This document shows, in pieces, positions 46,701-55,703 of a DNA stretch of 64,000 nucleotides; position 1 is the first letter of the stretch, and each line of letters begins with the position of its first letter. A program made the translations under genes and the position numbers. The notes under the pieces are model-generated. The model did not search any database. It was not told where the DNA came from and saw only the letters and a list, made by a program, of their open reading frames with translations. The stretch covers positions 102,872 through 166,871 of the forward strand of contig NZ_CP087722.1 in the NCBI RefSeq assembly GCF_024972735.1, written 5' to 3'. The stretch comes from Halalkaliarchaeum sp. AArc-CO. GTDB taxonomy: Archaea > Halobacteriota > Halobacteria > Halobacteriales > Haloferacaceae.

Positions 46701-48176
46701 ATGGTTGATATGCAAACACTTGCCATTGTTACAATGGCTGTCGCACTCGGTGCGTTGATCGTGCTCGCTTTAGCACATGGAAGAACACAAATAATCGACA
46801 TTGATGACTTCCTGACTGCTCGAGGATCTTCAACAATTCCACTCGGCATCGCTACGTTCATTGCCTATGCAGCGGGCGCAGGGTTACTGTTCAGTCCGCC
46901 AGAAGCTGGCGCCGCTATCTGGGGTGGTTTCCCGGCCATCATTGGATACGGGTTTGCGTTTGCAGTCCCGTTCTTGCTGTACATCTCTGTCGCCCCGAAG
47001 ATCCAAGAACGGATGCCACATGGCCATTCAGTGGTCGAATATGCAAAAGTCAGGTATGGTCCGCTGATGTACGTTCTCGTGCTTTTCGTTGCTCTGTTCT
47101 ATATGTGGGTCCTCATGACCGCAAATCTGACTGGTGTCGCGTTGGCCCTCAATATTCTTGCCGATGTGCCTGTGTTGCTTACTCTCGTGATGGTTATGGG
47201 AGGTGTAGTCGTCTATACTGTCTATGGTGGATTGTTCACGAGCATCTTTACCGACCTAATTCAAACGATCCTTTTGATACCATTACTGGTGCTTTCTATC
47301 GTCGTCTTACTCTTCCAATTCGGTGGCCCGTTCGAATTATATAACGAAATTCATACGTCTGTTCCTGAAGCCGTTGATCTGACATATGGTCCGGGATTAG
47401 AATTTGCAATTTATATTGTCATCGCCCTGCTGGGTGCCGAAATGCTAAATCAGTCACTTTGGCAACGGGCGCACTCTGGTAAAGACCGCCGTACTCTTCA
47501 GATATCGTTGCTCCTGGCTGCGTTGTGTGTCGTTCCGCTCGGTATGATGGCAGGCCTGTATGGAACGCTTGCTTGGGGCCTTGAGATTCCCTTCGATCAT
47601 CCATCCCAACCACTACCAGCAGTAGTTGGATTTACGTTTGGAACGTCATTGGTTCTAGCATTTATTGTTCTCATAATCCTGGTTATCACCAGTACCCTTG
47701 ACAACGCACTTTCAGCGATTGTCAGTATCTTTGCCGTCGATATTGTCCCGTGGTTTGATGAATCAATCAAGGGTGATCAACTGCTTCGAATCTCGCGTAT
47801 TCTTACTCTAATCGTTGCCATTGCCGCCATCGCCTTCGCCACGACTGAACCGAGTGTTCTCGGGATGTTACTCATCGCCGATTGGTTTGCAGCAGCGACG
47901 TTCGTCCCGGTTCTACTGGGGCTTTACACGCCAAAGTTACGTGGGAAGGCTGCATTCCTCGCAGCATTTATGGGAATTGTTGTGGGTGGTATCTGGTTCG
48001 AATGGGGACATCCAGCGTATGGACTCGACTTCAATCCGCTCGGAGTGGACCAATCATTACTGTTTGCGTTTGCCATGGCTGCACTAGTGAGTACAGCCAT
48101 TGCCGTGATCAGTATCTATCTGTGGCCGGGCGAATACAATTATGAACAACTCAAAGCAATCGAAACCATGGAATAA
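46701..48176 (+). CDS. Sodium:solute symporter (SSS family)
   Basis: 491 residues, about 13 membrane helices. Family features: N-terminal DIDDFLTARGSSTIPLGIATFIAYAAGAGLLFSPPEAG, the helix GGVVVYTVYGGLFTSIFTDLIQTILL (SSS signature region), LNQSLWQRAHSGKDRRTLQ and DNALSAIVSIFAVDI. The substrate is not predictable; relatives move urea, amino acids or carboxylates with Na+. Likely an operon with a small membrane protein and the gene at 48316. Confidence 0.88.
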   Translation: MVDMQTLAIVTMAVALGALIVLALAHGRTQIIDIDDFLTARGSSTIPLGIATFIAYAAGAGLLFSPPEAGAAIWGGFPAIIGYGFAFAVPFLLYISVAPKIQERMPHGHSVVEYAKVRYGPLMYVLVLFVALFYMWVLMTANLTGVALALNILADVPVLLTLVMVMGGVVVYTVYGGLFTSIFTDLIQTILLIPLLVLSIVVLLFQFGGPFELYNEIHTSVPEAVDLTYGPGLEFAIYIVIALLGAEMLNQSLWQRAHSGKDRRTLQISLLLAALCVVPLGMMAGLYGTLAWGLEIPFDHPSQPLPAVVGFTFGTSLVLAFIVLIILVITSTLDNALSAIVSIFAVDIVPWFDESIKGDQLLRISRILTLIVAIAAIAFATTEPSVLGMLLIADWFAAATFVPVLLGLYTPKLRGKAAFLAAFMGIVVGGIWFEWGHPAYGLDFNPLGVDQSLLFAFAMAALVSTAIAVISIYLWPGEYNYEQLKAIETME

Positions 48177-48180
48177 AACA

Positions 48181-48309
48181 ATGGTACAATCAATAATATT
48201 CAGCGTCCTGATAGTCGGATCGGTGGTATTGTCCACAATCGTGTGGCTCTACCTTGTATGGTTAACACAAAAACTCCTCCGAGATCCGGAAGGACTCGTT
48301 GCAGCCTGA
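48181..48309 (+). CDS. 42-residue membrane protein next to the symporter
   Basis: ATG 48181, four bases after the symporter stop: MVQSIIFSVLIVGSVVLSTI... is one transmembrane helix of about 24 residues followed by a charged tail with RDPEG. Six bases later the next gene begins, so it is tightly packed in an operon. Small one-helix subunits accompany some SSS transporters; whether this one is such a subunit is inference from position. Confidence 0.65.
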   Translation: MVQSIIFSVLIVGSVVLSTIVWLYLVWLTQKLLRDPEGLVAA

Positions 48310-48315
48310 CAAAAT

Positions 48316-49080
48316 ATGAAAGACGATAGTAAACGCAGTCACCGAGAACAGTTCCGCGAACAGGTCTGGGAACAACTTCGTGAAGTAGCTTATCCTGACT
48401 CTCGATTCGCCTGGGATTTTGGAGAATTTATTGCTGACTACGAAGGAAGTGAGCGTGGGACAGAACATCTGCGGACCTTGGCGACTGATCTAGGCGTTGA
48501 ATCTTGGTTCGTAACCCCCGATAACAACCTCGATTCATTACGAGAATCTCTCGTTCGTGATGACATCCCGTTTATAATGCCCTCATACGGTATTCTCCGG
48601 GGGTTCCTCGAATTACAGCCAGACGAGGTTCCGGACGGTGATGAAAATTTTGCGGGCACCCTTGATGGTGTCAACCGCTTCGGTCGAGAAATCTCCTTAT
48701 CGGAACTTGAAGAAGCATATGATCAATTCGATATCCTCGTCACCGGGACTAGTTTTGTAACTGAAGATGGTCTTCGAATGGGGAAAGGGCATGGCTTCTT
48801 CGATCTGGAATGGGGAATGTTACGAGAGATAGGTCTTGTGGACGAGAACACGACGGTTGTCGCTGCAGCCCATGAGGTCCAAGTGATCGATGCGGACGAG
48901 GTGGATCGGGATGAACTGCTCGCAGAGCACGATACGATCGTGGATTATATTGTCAGCCCATCGGGCATTCACGAAGTGGAAGAGACGCCGCCCAAGCCAA
49001 AGGGAATCTATTGGGACTTAATAGATGACTCTGATATCGAAAAAATCCCGCCGCTGAAAGAGCTTTACAACCGACGGTAA
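48316..49080 (+). CDS. 5-formyltetrahydrofolate cyclo-ligase-like protein
   Basis: 254 residues. The C-terminal half holds DILVTGTSFVTEDGLRMGKGHGFFDLEWGMLREIGLV, the signature of the MTHFS/MTHFSD family (the G-KGHGF-D loop binds ATP phosphate and folate). The N-terminal part (YPDSRFAWDFGEFIADYEGSE) resembles MTHFSD-type members of less clear function. Follows the membrane protein by 6 bases. May act on a metabolite taken up by the symporter. Confidence 0.75.
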   Translation: MKDDSKRSHREQFREQVWEQLREVAYPDSRFAWDFGEFIADYEGSERGTEHLRTLATDLGVESWFVTPDNNLDSLRESLVRDDIPFIMPSYGILRGFLELQPDEVPDGDENFAGTLDGVNRFGREISLSELEEAYDQFDILVTGTSFVTEDGLRMGKGHGFFDLEWGMLREIGLVDENTTVVAAAHEVQVIDADEVDRDELLAEHDTIVDYIVSPSGIHEVEETPPKPKGIYWDLIDDSDIEKIPPLKELYNRR

Positions 49081-49173
49081 ACATCCAATACTGGCTCTGC
49101 TGCTGCCTGTGTTCATGTACGGAGATTCCAAGCGAGTGTGACGAATCGTCGTTGTCGTGTTTTTTTAGTGGGT

Positions 49174-49458
49174 GCATGATGATCAACGGTACCTACACCG
49201 ACATCATCCACCGCATCGTTGACGGCGAGCGGCGGTTATTCTCTACGTATCTGAGTACAAGGTCCGTGATCAGGGGGATATCGATCTTGAGCGAATCCCG
49301 ACGAAGCGCATGCAGAGGGTAATGTGCCTGCAGTGACAGTTGTGGAGGATGTATTGTTCGGATCAAATACCAGCCCGAGGAAACTCAACAGCGTCGCGAA
49401 CTTGCTCAAGAGTGACTCGAACGGTTGGGGACGCGACTGTCCGTGAAATTTGAGGAAT
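49174..49458 (+). pseudogene. DUF3006 relic
   Basis: GGTGCATGATGATC followed by MINGTYTDIIHRIVDGE copies the start of the 12524 gene, including the bases that encode the end of its upstream partner. Frameshifts follow, and only scattered pieces (KYQPEETQQRRELAQE-like, KFEE stop) remain. The metallo-beta-lactamase gene is absent. Confidence 0.75.
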
Positions 49459-49590
49459 GAGGCGCTTTCTTGAACCTCTCAACTGGTTATAGGTTTCAGA
49501 AGAAGTGCTGAATACAATACGCAAATTAAGAAGAGTTGTTCAGCCGAGTAGTTGGATAATAACTATTTCAGCCATCTCACCATTTGACAC

Positions 49591-49869
49591 ATGGATTGGA
49601 AGAATCCGGCCCACCAGATCAACAAGGGGTTGCTCTACGAAGAAGATGATCGCAGAGATCTTGAACTAGGAGATGATGAGGCCCTTTCAGTTTTTCTAAC
49701 TGGATGGTCAAACGCGAATAATCCAGATAGTGAAGATTTTGGAGAAAATGCCTTTAGGGTACTTTCCTGGCATAATCTTGGATATCGGCTTGGTTTACTG
49801 TTTGGTGAAACACCAAGTGAACTGAAAGAAGATATGTATTACTGGTGCGTGGAACAGAAGAACGCATAG
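49591..49869 (+). CDS. Haloarchaeal protein of unknown function
   Basis: 92 residues from ATG 49591: MDWKNPAHQINKGLLYEEDDRRDLELG ... VLSWHNLGYRLGLLFGETPSELKEDMYYWCVEQKN. Compact, acidic, mixed helical. Reads as a real conserved protein but no family name comes to mind. Preceded by AT-rich DNA and followed by 237 gene-free bases. Confidence 0.65.
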   Translation: MDWKNPAHQINKGLLYEEDDRRDLELGDDEALSVFLTGWSNANNPDSEDFGENAFRVLSWHNLGYRLGLLFGETPSELKEDMYYWCVEQKNA

Positions 49870-50106
49870 ACTGGTATATACCCTATAAGACTTGTATTCT
49901 ATTATTGTCAAACCGCGCACTATTCCGGGCTTATTTGAATAGAGTTACTCAGGGGTTCGCGGTTGATGAAGCGCTTTCTATACCCGTTCTTAACGGTCGT
50001 GGCTGCGCGCGCAGCGACCTAAGGGAGCGAGCACGGAGCGGAGGGTGGGGAGGTGGGGTTCGGGTCGGTCCGGCACATACCAAAAAAAGAGGGCATTGGA
50101 ACCCGG

Positions 50107-50994
50107 TTAGCTCTCCCACCACCGATCGCGATCGGGGAATTGGATGGTCGACCAGCCGGTCACGGCCAGGGAAACGCGCCCATTGTACCAACTCCGAGCA
50201 GCCCCGTGAATGCGTACCTGTTCACCTTCTTCGATCGCCGGAGCATCCGATGCCTTCCAGATGGTCACTTTGGTCGTCCCCGTCTCGTCTTTGAGTAATC
50301 CTACCTGTGCGATTGCAGGCGATGCTGGATCCCACAGTGTTTCTACTTCTCCTTTGACACTTACTTTCTCCCGGGTGACCTCCTCGAGTTTCCCGATCGG
50401 GACCACCCCACAGGGCGCCGTCTGGAGTTCTTCGAGCACTTTGACGACTGCACTCGTTATCTCCCGGCCGGTAACGACCTCTTCAGCCAACCGCCGGCTG
50501 ATCGCCGCTCGCGACCAGCCATCCACCCGCTCGGCCAACCGCATCGACTGTTTGTTCACTTCTGCCAACTGCTCTTGGGTGAGTTCGACACGTGGATCGG
50601 GACGGTCCGGGTCGGCCATCGGATCCACGCTTGCCCGCCGGCGCTGGAACTCACTACGTCGGTTTGCACTCCCAGTTGCAGCTGCCTTCCGCGTCCGCCG
50701 TTCACGACCGTCTTGCGTTCCGAACTCGGCTTTGGCACTGATCCGATCCAGCTCTGCTTCGCGGGCTTTGATCCGCTCTTCTTGCGCCAGAGTGAGATGC
50801 GAGTAGTCCTGGACGATCCCGTCTGGGTGATTTGAATCGACCTTTGCCTGCGTTTCTTGCTCGACTCCCGCCCGGAACTCCGGTGTGTCGTCGACGGCCT
50901 CGAATTCTGACTCGTCAACTGCACTGTCATTCGTTTGTTCAAAAGCTCGTTCGTCAACCGAAACTACATTACTGGAGACGTTTTTACTTGACAT
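50107..50994 (-). CDS. RPA-like OB-fold DNA-binding protein
   Basis: 295 residues. Charged N-terminal half (QEERIKAREAELDRISAKAEFG) then a helical part (RLAERVDGWSRAAISRRLAEEVVTGREI). The C-terminal 100 residues are an OB fold: EVTREKVSVKGEVETLWDPASPAIAQVGLLKDETGTTKVTIWKASDAPAIEEGEQVRIHGAARSWYNGRVSLAV, as in haloarchaeal RPA41-type or related plasmid ssDNA-binding proteins. No RPA-associated partner is adjacent. Confidence 0.8.
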   Translation of the reverse strand: MSSKNVSSNVVSVDERAFEQTNDSAVDESEFEAVDDTPEFRAGVEQETQAKVDSNHPDGIVQDYSHLTLAQEERIKAREAELDRISAKAEFGTQDGRERRTRKAAATGSANRRSEFQRRRASVDPMADPDRPDPRVELTQEQLAEVNKQSMRLAERVDGWSRAAISRRLAEEVVTGREITSAVVKVLEELQTAPCGVVPIGKLEEVTREKVSVKGEVETLWDPASPAIAQVGLLKDETGTTKVTIWKASDAPAIEEGEQVRIHGAARSWYNGRVSLAVTGWSTIQFPDRDRWWES

Positions 50995-51098
50995 TGGTAC
51001 TCACTTGGACTTGAGTACTGCACGAAGGCGCTCACGCGCCGTCACCGCGATGCTAGGACATCGCGGTTTTCCGACGACAACGACTGATAGTGCCGTCT

Positions 51099-51154
51099 GC
51101 GCGCTCTCGCTCGCGCCTTCGCGAGCGCCCCTTGGGGCGCGAGCGAGAGCGCGC
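51099..51154. repeat. 17-bp perfect inverted repeat, GC-only
   Basis: GCGCGCTCTCGCTCGCG (51099-51115) pairs with CGCGAGCGAGAGCGCGC (51138-51154) around a 22-base loop that itself can fold (GCGCCCC/GGGGCGC). It lies in the 500-base gene-free, GC-rich space between the RPA-like and SHOCT genes, downstream of neither and upstream of both. May be a structured RNA, an origin-type element or a recombination site. No protein is supported in 51000-51520. Confidence 0.6.
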
Positions 51155-51520
51155 CGGAGTGTGGTTGACCATCCAGCACCGCGCGCCGACCCGCCCGGAG
51201 CGAGCGTCCAGCGGAGAAAGCGTGGGGGGTGAGCAGCGGCGCCGCGCAACCCCCCGCGCTTTCCCGCTGGCGTCGAGGGCACATTCACTTTAGCCCGGAA
51301 CGGGCGCGGGCGGTGCGGAGAGCGCCCGCATGCCCGGAATGGTCGGTCGCGAGCGAAGCGAGGCGCGACCGAAGAGAGCGCCTCGATGCGAACGGTGACC
51401 GGAGGGAACCGTGAGCAAGCGGAGGGCGGCAGCGGCGAGCGGGGCGGGCCGCTTCACAATGCTAAACACTACCCGGCAACTCGGGACAGTTATTAAGACT
51501 ACTCGGAGCAAATCGGTTTT

Positions 51521-51871
51521 ATGTCAACCACGGAGCCACTCGCACGCACGCTACTGATCGTCATTGCCATCGTTCTGATCGTCCCGTTTCTCCTGATGCT
51601 CCTCGCGATGCCGATGATAGGGATGGTCGGTTGGGGCCATATGGGGGCTTGGAACGGCACTGGCGGGATGTGGTGGTCGTGGCTACTCATGTGGGCGGTC
51701 TTCCTGTTAATCGTTCTTGGGGGAGGCTACCTGTTGTTCAAGGCGGTGCGATCACAGGACGGACGGCGAACTGACGAAGCACTCGAGGAACTTCGACTCG
51801 CTTACGCTCGCGGTGATATCTCCGAGGAGGAGTTCGAGCAGCGAAGCAAACGCCTCCGACGAGATGAGTAG
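51521..51871 (+). CDS. Membrane protein with SHOCT domain
   Basis: 116 residues: two transmembrane helices (LLIVIAIVLIVPFLLMLLAM and WLLMWAVFLLIVLGGGYLLF) and the C-terminal SHOCT motif EALEELRLAYARGDISEEEFEQRSKRL. Between the helices GWGHMGAWNGTGGMWW is rich in Met/Trp/Gly, typical of this haloarchaeal family. SHOCT mediates oligomerisation. Function unknown. Confidence 0.85.
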   Translation: MSTTEPLARTLLIVIAIVLIVPFLLMLLAMPMIGMVGWGHMGAWNGTGGMWWSWLLMWAVFLLIVLGGGYLLFKAVRSQDGRRTDEALEELRLAYARGDISEEEFEQRSKRLRRDE

Positions 51872-52128
51872 GTGAACGGGAGATCGGAGAAGTCGAGTTC
51901 GATGTCCTGGGCGTTACGGATGAACTCGAAGAGGCCGTCGGCGACGAGCTCGACCTGTGCGAGGAGCTCCTCCCACCAGGTCCGGAAATTTCGCACGTCG
52001 CCAACGTGCTTGATGACCTCCTTGTCGGTGAGCGAGCGCATCGTGTTCGAACAGTACCCGTCCTGGGCGAAGCCCTCCACGTAGACCGCGTGCTCGCCGA
52101 AGAAGTCGTACCCCGACGTGACGCTCAT
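51802..52128 (-). CDS. Unknown protein overlapping the SHOCT gene tail to tail
   Basis: 108 codons: MSVTSGYDFFGEHAVYVEGFAQDGYCSNTMRSLTDKEVIKHVGDVRNFRTWWEELLAQVELV...LDFSDLPFTY reads as a folded protein up to about residue 88. The last 20 residues are the antisense of the SHOCT gene end, so the natural C-terminus may have been lost by recombination. Family not recognised. Confidence 0.5.
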   Translation of the reverse strand: MSVTSGYDFFGEHAVYVEGFAQDGYCSNTMRSLTDKEVIKHVGDVRNFRTWWEELLAQVELVADGLFEFIRNAQDIELDFSDLPFTYSSRRRRLLRCSNSSSEISPRA

Positions 52129-52264
52129 CGTGATCGGCTCCGACCGGCCGGGTGAGAAGACTCACTATCGAGACTGGCATCGGGCTTGCAGGAGCTCGCG
52201 GTCTTAACTAACGAACCTCGACACTACTCGCAGTGTGTTGGTTAATCGACGCCCAGCACTGACC

Positions 52265-53147
52265 CTACTCGAGACTGGGTCCGTAGCGAGCCGAGCCACA
52301 CACCCGGCACTCCCAGATCGGTTGCCCCGTCCACGCCTCATCCGGGACCGACTCGTGGGTCCTGAACCGATGGTCGGTCGCCCGACCACAGGTTCGACAG
52401 TCGAGTTCCAGAGCCGTCGGTACCGACGACACCTGGCGATCAGCCGCAGCCACGTCAGTGGATTCGGTCAGCGCCATCGCTGGAACCAGCCACACCACGT
52501 CGTCGGCGTCGTCGAGGACCGCGTCGAGACGCGATGCATCGAGGATGCCGTCCCCACGCTGGTCGTAGAGCCGCGTCGGGACCTGTTCCTGACGTTCTGA
52601 CGCGCCCCTGCCCGTGCCACCCAGTCCGGTCACGGGCGGCACTGAGAAGCCGCTCACCCTCTCCTGACGACACTTGTACCGCCTCGGGGAGTGAGGGCCA
52701 TTGCTCGACCAGCTGGCGAGCCGGCGCCTCGTCGAGATCGTAGATGAGCGTGTAGTCGTCGACGGCCGGCTCCGCCACGTTGGCGGAGAGGAGGCTCGCA
52801 GCGGCGCCGCCCTTCGCCACGGCGCCGTAGAACGTGGTCGACTCGACGACCAGGTGGACGATCCCGAGAAACGTCGTCGACGCTGACTCGTTCGTGCAAG
52901 TGGCGTCACTCCCGAGATGGTTGGTGAGACAGAACCGACATTTTGTCTGGTCGTCTGGGACTGACGCCCCACAGGATCGGCACTCGCCGTCGGTTGCCGT
53001 CGGCGCATCAGGGTAACCACCAGAGCTCGTCGCGACGCGTTGCCGTCGGGGGGCACCTTCACACCCGTCGTCCAGCCTCGTGTCCGGAATGTGGGACGCC
53101 TCGCCGGTCGGCCGCAGTTTCTCGAAATCTCGATAGCGATCACGCAT
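52265..53147 (-). pseudogene. Zinc-ribbon protein, frameshifted
   Basis: From ATG 53147 the first frame gives CRSCGASVPDDQTKCRFC (zinc ribbon), TTFLGIVHLVVESTTFYGAVAKGGAAASLLSANVAEPAVDDYTLIYDLDEAPARQLVEQWPSLPEAVQV. Near 52.66-52.64 kb the sensible text moves to the other frame: TRLYDQRGDGILDASRLDAVLDDADDVVWLVPAMALT and a second ribbon CRTCGRATDHRF ... WECRVCGSARYGP, ending at 52265. One indel therefore splits a protein of about 290 residues. Haloarchaeal family of unknown role. Confidence 0.75.
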
Positions 53148-53286
53148 CGATCAGTGTGGTTTGTCCCGGATTCGTATTTCAACGTCAAGGCCAGTGTCCG
53201 CTCTGTCTCCGATTTGAGTATGAACTAAGGCATGCGAACATCTTATACTTCATGAGCAAGTAGTTGGGAGTAGCAACTGAGCCCCG

Positions 53287-53598
53287 ATGAGCAGTAACGA
53301 TACTAAGCACGTTCAAACGGAACTGAACGAGGATGAATACGAACGCTTCCGCGAGTTCGCGAGCGAACACGGCCTCTCGCTCAAAGAAGCCGGGCACGAG
53401 GCGCTGATCGAGTGGATCGGACGCCAGCAGCAAGCCGATCCCAACGACCCGGCGTTCACCGTCCTCGACGACCTCGAGGACGGATCTCTCCCAGCATCGG
53501 CGGCGACGGACGCTCGCGAGGAAGCCGATCTCGTCGAGGAGTGGGACGGCAGCGACGAGTCGTTCAGGCTCGCCGACGACCCGTCCGCGCAATCCTGA
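53287..53598 (+). CDS. VapB-type antitoxin
   Basis: 103 residues: HVQTELNEDEYERFREFASEHGLSLKEAGHEALIEWIGRQQQADPNDPAF is a ribbon-helix-helix-like DNA-binding start, and the acidic C-terminus would wrap the toxin. It lies 6 bases before the PIN gene, the standard antitoxin-first order. Confidence 0.75.
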   Translation: MSSNDTKHVQTELNEDEYERFREFASEHGLSLKEAGHEALIEWIGRQQQADPNDPAFTVLDDLEDGSLPASAATDAREEADLVEEWDGSDESFRLADDPSAQS

Positions 53599-53604
53599 AT
53601 TCGA

Positions 53605-54102
53605 ATGGCTGAACCAGTTGACACCCCGATCGGGACGGTCGCGCCCGAGCATTTCCGTCCGGCCCACGTCCGTCATCAGGTCGTCGTCGGGCCGAAGTTC
53701 CTGTACGCGCTCTTCAACCCCCAGGATCAGATGCACGCAGTTTCGCGAGCGTTCATGACGTTCGTTCGTGACGGCGACCTCCCGTATCGTCGCCTCATCG
53801 TCAACGACCACATCGTCGACGAGGCCGCACCCCGGCTGAAAAAGCAAGCGTCAATGCGGAACGCCGCGTCATTCCTTACGACGCTCGACGAGAGTACGCT
53901 GTATCAGTTCGAATCCGTCCCTGAGGATGTTTTTGCTGACGCCAAAGCAACGTTCGTTGAGTGGACGAATCTGGATGCGTCACTCACCGATTTCACTGTT
54001 GCAGCGCATATGGAGGCCTTAGATGTCGATCACATCCTCACCTACGACCGGCACTACGATGCGTTCGACGTAACAACGCTCCCGTATCGGAATCAGGACT
54101 AG
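53605..54102 (+). CDS. VapC-type PIN protein lacking the first active-site Asp
   Basis: 165 residues. PIN-domain RNase fold: VVVGPKFLYALFNPQDQMH at the start, HIVDEAAPRL, LDASLTDFTVAAHMEALDVDHILTYDRHYDAF. The first catalytic acid, normally the D in VVDT-FLYAL, is replaced by Gly-Pro (GGG CCG). The Glu and the two later Asp residues remain. Toxicity is therefore doubtful. Its partner antitoxin is intact. Confidence 0.8.
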   Translation: MAEPVDTPIGTVAPEHFRPAHVRHQVVVGPKFLYALFNPQDQMHAVSRAFMTFVRDGDLPYRRLIVNDHIVDEAAPRLKKQASMRNAASFLTTLDESTLYQFESVPEDVFADAKATFVEWTNLDASLTDFTVAAHMEALDVDHILTYDRHYDAFDVTTLPYRNQD

Positions 54103-54113
54103 CGGTGCCAAGC

Positions 54114-54661
54114 ATGTCCAAATTCCCGGGCGATGGCGTCCAGTCGTGGACTGCATCGATGAGCGCCCGCGACCGTATTCGGGCGGTCGCCGAGACACTT
54201 CGCGAACCGCGGTCGGTCAACTGGATCAGCGAGCAGGCTGACGCCGCCTGGAGTACGACCAACGAGGAGCTCCAGGATCTTGTCGAGGGGCAACTGCGCC
54301 GCGTCGAGGCCGGTGAGACGACGCGCTACCAGCCGGACTACACGCGACAGCTCTTCGAGGAGATCCGTACGCTCATCGAGGAGAACACGCGCGAGGAGCT
54401 TCGCAACGAATTGGCCGCGATCACCGAGGAGATTGAGGAGTGGCAGGCCACCTACGACATCGAGACGTGGGAGAGCTCGAACAGTCGCTCGCCGACGGCG
54501 ACCTCGCAAGTGCCGAGCTTCGCGAACGCCGTGACGTGATCACGCGGTGGGAGGAGAATCTGGAAGACCGTCGCCTCATCAAGCACGCGTTGGCGCTCTA
54601 CTCGGATGTCGAAGCCGCTCGTGAGCAGATGATGGATGTGGCTGACCGCGCCATCCGCTAA
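54114..54661 (+). pseudogene. DUF7342-type HTH regulator, frameshifted
   Basis: From ATG 54114: SARDRIRAVAETLREPRSVNWISEQADAAWSTTNEELQDLVEGQLRRVEAGETTRYQPDY is a winged helix, with a coiled region to ATYDIETW. One base is missing near 54470, and the family C-terminus (ELEQSLADGDLASAELRERRDVITRWEENLEDRRLIKHALALYSDVEAAREQ) continues in another frame to 54661. The intact relative on the opposite strand starts at 55627. Confidence 0.75.
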
Positions 54662-54668
54662 TTCCGTC

Positions 54669-55121
54669 TCACGGCGGGTTTGAGGCGCTATTCAGCTGCT
54701 CTATGTCGTCGTCCTCGTACGCTGCCCGCCACATCGCATAAACTGCACGCGTCACGAGTGAGACCTCGGTCACGTCGATACAGGACGGTTCGGCGTCCGT
54801 TGTTGCGGCTTCAGGCGGCGGATGGAAATGGATCTCGGGAGAGTGTGTATTCGGGTGGCGATCGAAGCGCCAGTTGACGTCGTCGCTATCGACGTAGTGG
54901 AACGAATACATCCCGAGTTCGCTCCACTGGATATCGAGCCGACCGCTCTCGGCGTCGCCCAACCCATCGCTGAGACTGATCTGCAGTTCCGTGGGGGCGA
55001 CGACGTTGTCGTACGCCGTTTCGTCGACAAGCGGTTCGAGTTCGAGCCACAGGTCACGAATCCGCTGGAGCGCCGGGAGATAGATCGGCCCGAACTCGCC
55101 GGCGCGGTCGTCATCGCTCAT
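54669..55121 (-). CDS. Haloarchaeal partner of the DUF7342 regulator
   Basis: 150 residues from ATG 55121: MSDDDRAGEFGPIYLPALQRIRDLWLELEPLVDETAYDNVVAPTELQISLSDGLGDAESGRLDIQWSELGMYSFHYVD. Beta-rich, with HFHPPPEA before the C-terminal helix. The ATG overlaps the regulator stop (ATGA), so they are co-translated. Known only as a conserved pair; no activity can be named. Confidence 0.75.
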   Translation of the reverse strand: MSDDDRAGEFGPIYLPALQRIRDLWLELEPLVDETAYDNVVAPTELQISLSDGLGDAESGRLDIQWSELGMYSFHYVDSDDVNWRFDRHPNTHSPEIHFHPPPEAATTDAEPSCIDVTEVSLVTRAVYAMWRAAYEDDDIEQLNSASNPP

Positions 55122-55627
55122 ACAGCGAGCTGGTGGCTGGCCTCGTCGTAGGCGAGTGCTGCTTGGGCGACGGCGAGATTCTGCCGCGTCGTTCGCCACG
55201 CGGTGAGATCGTCCCAGCCCGCTGTCTCGTCGGCGTCGAGTTGCTGGGCGAGTTCCTCGGGTGAGACCACATCGTAGCGATCCTCGTAGCGCCGGATATC
55301 AGCCTTCATCTCCTGGATGCTGTCGAGCAACTCTGGCCGATTGACTTCCTCACGCAGCTCACGGATCCGGGACATCAACACCCGGTCGCTATTGCGCTTA
55401 TACCGCGTTGTTTGGCCGTCCTGTTCCGTCTCGGCGAACCCGGTGTTCACGAGCGTCTTGCAGTGGCGACGCGCCGTCGGCTCGCTCACGAGCGCTCGAT
55501 CGGCGATCTCGGCGGCCGATTGCCCATCGTGGGTCTGTTCGACGATTTCGTACACCCGCTCGAACGGCGTGGTATCGTCTTTCCACTCCGCTTTGACTTG
55601 CTCGTTGACGTCGTCCCACGTCTCGGT
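55118..55627 (-). CDS. DUF7342-family transcriptional regulator
   Basis: 169 residues from ATG 55627 (MTETWDDVNEQVKAEWKDDTTPFERVYEIVEQTHDGQSAAEIADRALVSEPTARRHCKTLVNTGFAE). The winged helix is followed by a coiled region and a C-terminal helical block (WRTTRQNLAVAQAALAYDEA). The upstream GTG at 55657 adds ten unconserved residues. Intact counterpart of the broken gene at 54114. Confidence 0.82.
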   Translation of the reverse strand, partial: TETWDDVNEQVKAEWKDDTTPFERVYEIVEQTHDGQSAAEIADRALVSEPTARRHCKTLVNTGFAETEQDGQTTRYKRNSDRVLMSRIRELREEVNRPELLDSIQEMKADIRRYEDRYDVVSPEELAQQLDADETAGWDDLTAWRTTRQNLAVAQAALAYDEASHQLAV

Positions 55628-55703
55628 CATACTGGGTGCTACGCGGTCGAGAAACAAATAATTTCCTGAGAAAAATATCTAACGGCAGTATTTGTACAGG
55701 GGG

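Noticed and set aside
49845..50294. 149-codon plus-strand frame near 50 kb
   Set aside because: Overlaps the RPA-like gene in antisense and has no protein-like features.
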